A DNA stretch of 64,000 nt from Phycicoccus sp963843895 (GTDB lineage Bacteria > Actinomycetota > Actinomycetes > Actinomycetales > Dermatophilaceae), in contig CAWJME010000008.1 of the NCBI GenBank assembly GCA_963843895.1, positions 1 to 64,000 on the forward strand, written 5' to 3'. Positions 62,982 to 64,000 of this stretch are shown here, one piece after another (the stretch's first letter is position 1; every line of letters starts with the position of its first letter). Position numbers and translations under genes: made by a program. The notes under the pieces are model-generated. The model worked only from the letters and a program-made list of their open reading frames with translations, was not told where the DNA came from and made no database searches.

Positions 62982-62987
62982 TACGGT
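62982..62987 (+). promoter_or_regulatory. -10 hexamer for leaderless exonuclease gene
   Basis: TACGGT lies 7 bases before the ATG at 62995 with no Shine-Dalgarno between. Confidence 0.55.
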
Positions 62988-62994
62988 TCGGGGC

Positions 62995-64000
62995 ATGACG
63001 ATGGTCCAGGGCACGTTCGACGACCTGGGCACCCCGCTGTCGGGCGTCACGTTCGTCGTCGTCGACCTCGAGACCACGGGCGGCAGCCCGGCCGAGTGCG
63101 GCATCACCGAGATCGGGGCGGTCAAGGTCAGCGGCGGCGAGGTCGTCGGCGAGTTCCAGACCCTCGTCCACCCCGGCGGCCCCATCCCCGCCTTCATCGC
63201 GGTGCTCACCGGAATCACCGACACGATGGTCGCCGACGCACCGCGCATCGAGGCCGCCCTCCCCGCGTTCCTCGAGTTCGCGGCGGGCTCGGTGCTCGTC
63301 GCGCACAACGCCCGGTTCGACGTGTCCTTCCTCAAGGCCGCCGCGGCCCGCACCGAGCACGAGTGGCCGGCCTTCCCGGTCCTCGACACCGTCCACCTCG
63401 CCCGGCAGGTGGTCCGCCGCGACGAGGTCCCCAACCACCGTCTGGCCTCCCTCGCCCGGCTCTTCCGCTCCCCCACCACGCCCGACCACCGGGCGCTGCA
63501 CGACGCGCGCGCCACCGTCGACGTCCTCCACGGGCTCATCGAGCGGGTCGGCAACCTCGGCGTCCACTCCCTCGAGGAGCTGCTCGACTACACGGCCCGG
63601 GTGTCCCCCGCGCGGCGCCGCAAGCGCCACCTCGCCGACGGGCTCCCCGACGCACCGGGCGTCTACCTCTTCAAGGACGGCCAGGGCCGGGTCCTCTACG
63701 TCGGCACCTCCGTCTCCATCCGGACCCGGGTCCGCTCGTACTTCACGGCCTCGGAGCACCGGCGCCGGATGGGCGAGATGGTCCGGCTCGCCGAGTCGGT
63801 GAGCCCCGTCGTGTGCGCGACGACCCTCGAGGCCGAGGTCCGCGAGCTCCGGCTCATCGCCGAGCACACACCGCGCTACAACCGGCGCTCCCGGCACCCC
63901 GAGAAGGCGCTGTGGGTCAAGCTCACCGTCGAGCCGTTCCCCCGGCTGTCGGTCGTCCGCACGGTGGCCGCCGACGGGGCCCGGTACGCGGGCCCGTTCG
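62995..64000 (+). CDS. DEDD exonuclease fused to UvrC-like GIY-YIG nuclease (3' end outside window)
   Basis: A fusion of a DnaQ-type 3'-5' exonuclease and a UvrC N-terminal nuclease, typical of actinobacteria (M. tuberculosis Rv2191-like). The DEDDh residues are seen as VVVDLETTGG near residues 21-30 (Asp24, Glu26), HNARFDVSFL near 104-113 and HRALHDARATVDVL near 164-177. The GIY-YIG domain starts near 222 with GVYLFKDGQGRVLYVGTSVS and continues with RVRSYFTASEH. The window ends at about residue 335, so the rest, including UvrC-like C-terminal parts, is not visible. Probably acts in DNA repair, but no substrate is fixed by sequence. Confidence 0.92.
   Translation, partial: MTMVQGTFDDLGTPLSGVTFVVVDLETTGGSPAECGITEIGAVKVSGGEVVGEFQTLVHPGGPIPAFIAVLTGITDTMVADAPRIEAALPAFLEFAAGSVLVAHNARFDVSFLKAAAARTEHEWPAFPVLDTVHLARQVVRRDEVPNHRLASLARLFRSPTTPDHRALHDARATVDVLHGLIERVGNLGVHSLEELLDYTARVSPARRRKRHLADGLPDAPGVYLFKDGQGRVLYVGTSVSIRTRVRSYFTASEHRRRMGEMVRLAESVSPVVCATTLEAEVRELRLIAEHTPRYNRRSRHPEKALWVKLTVEPFPRLSVVRTVAADGARYAGPF

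Overview
The window is very GC-rich throughout, favours G/C at third codon positions and uses many GTG starts. Its genes are typical of high-GC Actinomycetota: an error-prone DnaE2 polymerase, a PASTA-domain Ser/Thr kinase, a type II DAHP synthase, an Rv2175c-like DNA-binding protein, and DUF3040, DUF456 and DUF6504 proteins. A Micrococcales lineage such as Intrasporangiaceae is my best guess, inferred from gene content only. I see no rRNA, tRNA, CRISPR array, integrase or transposase. No stretch longer than about 230 bases lacks a gene.

Left part (1-12505). The 3' part of an amino-acid permease gene lies downstream of parE. Divergent from parE are a small zinc-ribbon-like protein and a DUF456 membrane protein. 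On the minus strand follows a DNA-damage block: DUF6504, a HEPN-domain protein, dnaE2, a methyltransferase and dinB, with a perfect LexA (SOS) box 81 bases ahead of the first gene. A 68-base near-perfect palindrome lies in frame inside dnaE2. A YbaK-type deacylase gene diverges from the SOS region.

Conserved backbone (12520-19544 and 50491-64000). The order metF, polyprenyl synthase, glycosidase, Rv2175c homologue, LysM transglycosylase, PknL-like kinase, then class II DAHP synthase, LuxR/histidine-kinase pair, PlsC acyltransferase, exo/endonuclease-phosphatase, ROK glucokinase, SRPBCC protein, long-chain acyl-CoA ligase and DnaQ-UvrC fusion resembles, from memory, the Mycobacterium tuberculosis Rv2172c-Rv2191 neighbourhood. 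It covers isoprenoid, cell-wall, folate/aromatic and lipid metabolism plus signalling.

Accessory block (about 19552-50486). About 30 kb interrupts that backbone between the kinase and the DAHP synthase. It starts with a drug/metabolite transporter, a universal stress protein, a DinB-like protein, a CPBP-type membrane protein, a membrane-protein/sensor/regulator trio and a short-chain dehydrogenase. The centrepiece is a 21.2-kb plus-strand cassette (26215-47455) of six genes joined by 1-4 base stop/start overlaps. They encode proteins of 203, 3323, 675, 329, 1291 and 1259 residues. None has a visible signal peptide or membrane anchor. The giant second protein carries a region I match to DUF6603, and the last protein looks like a BNR/Asp-box beta-propeller. 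A convergent three-gene minus-strand unit (47477-49267) ends in a second Asp-box propeller protein. A threonine-aldolase-family gene closes the block. I know of no described function for this cassette, and it is the best candidate here for a new system.

Expression signals. At nine genes a TANNNT hexamer lies 6-8 bases before the start codon, as expected for leaderless transcripts. These hexamers fix several starts (parE, ybaK-like, metF, kinase, SDR, DAHP synthase, SRPBCC, lipoprotein, exonuclease).
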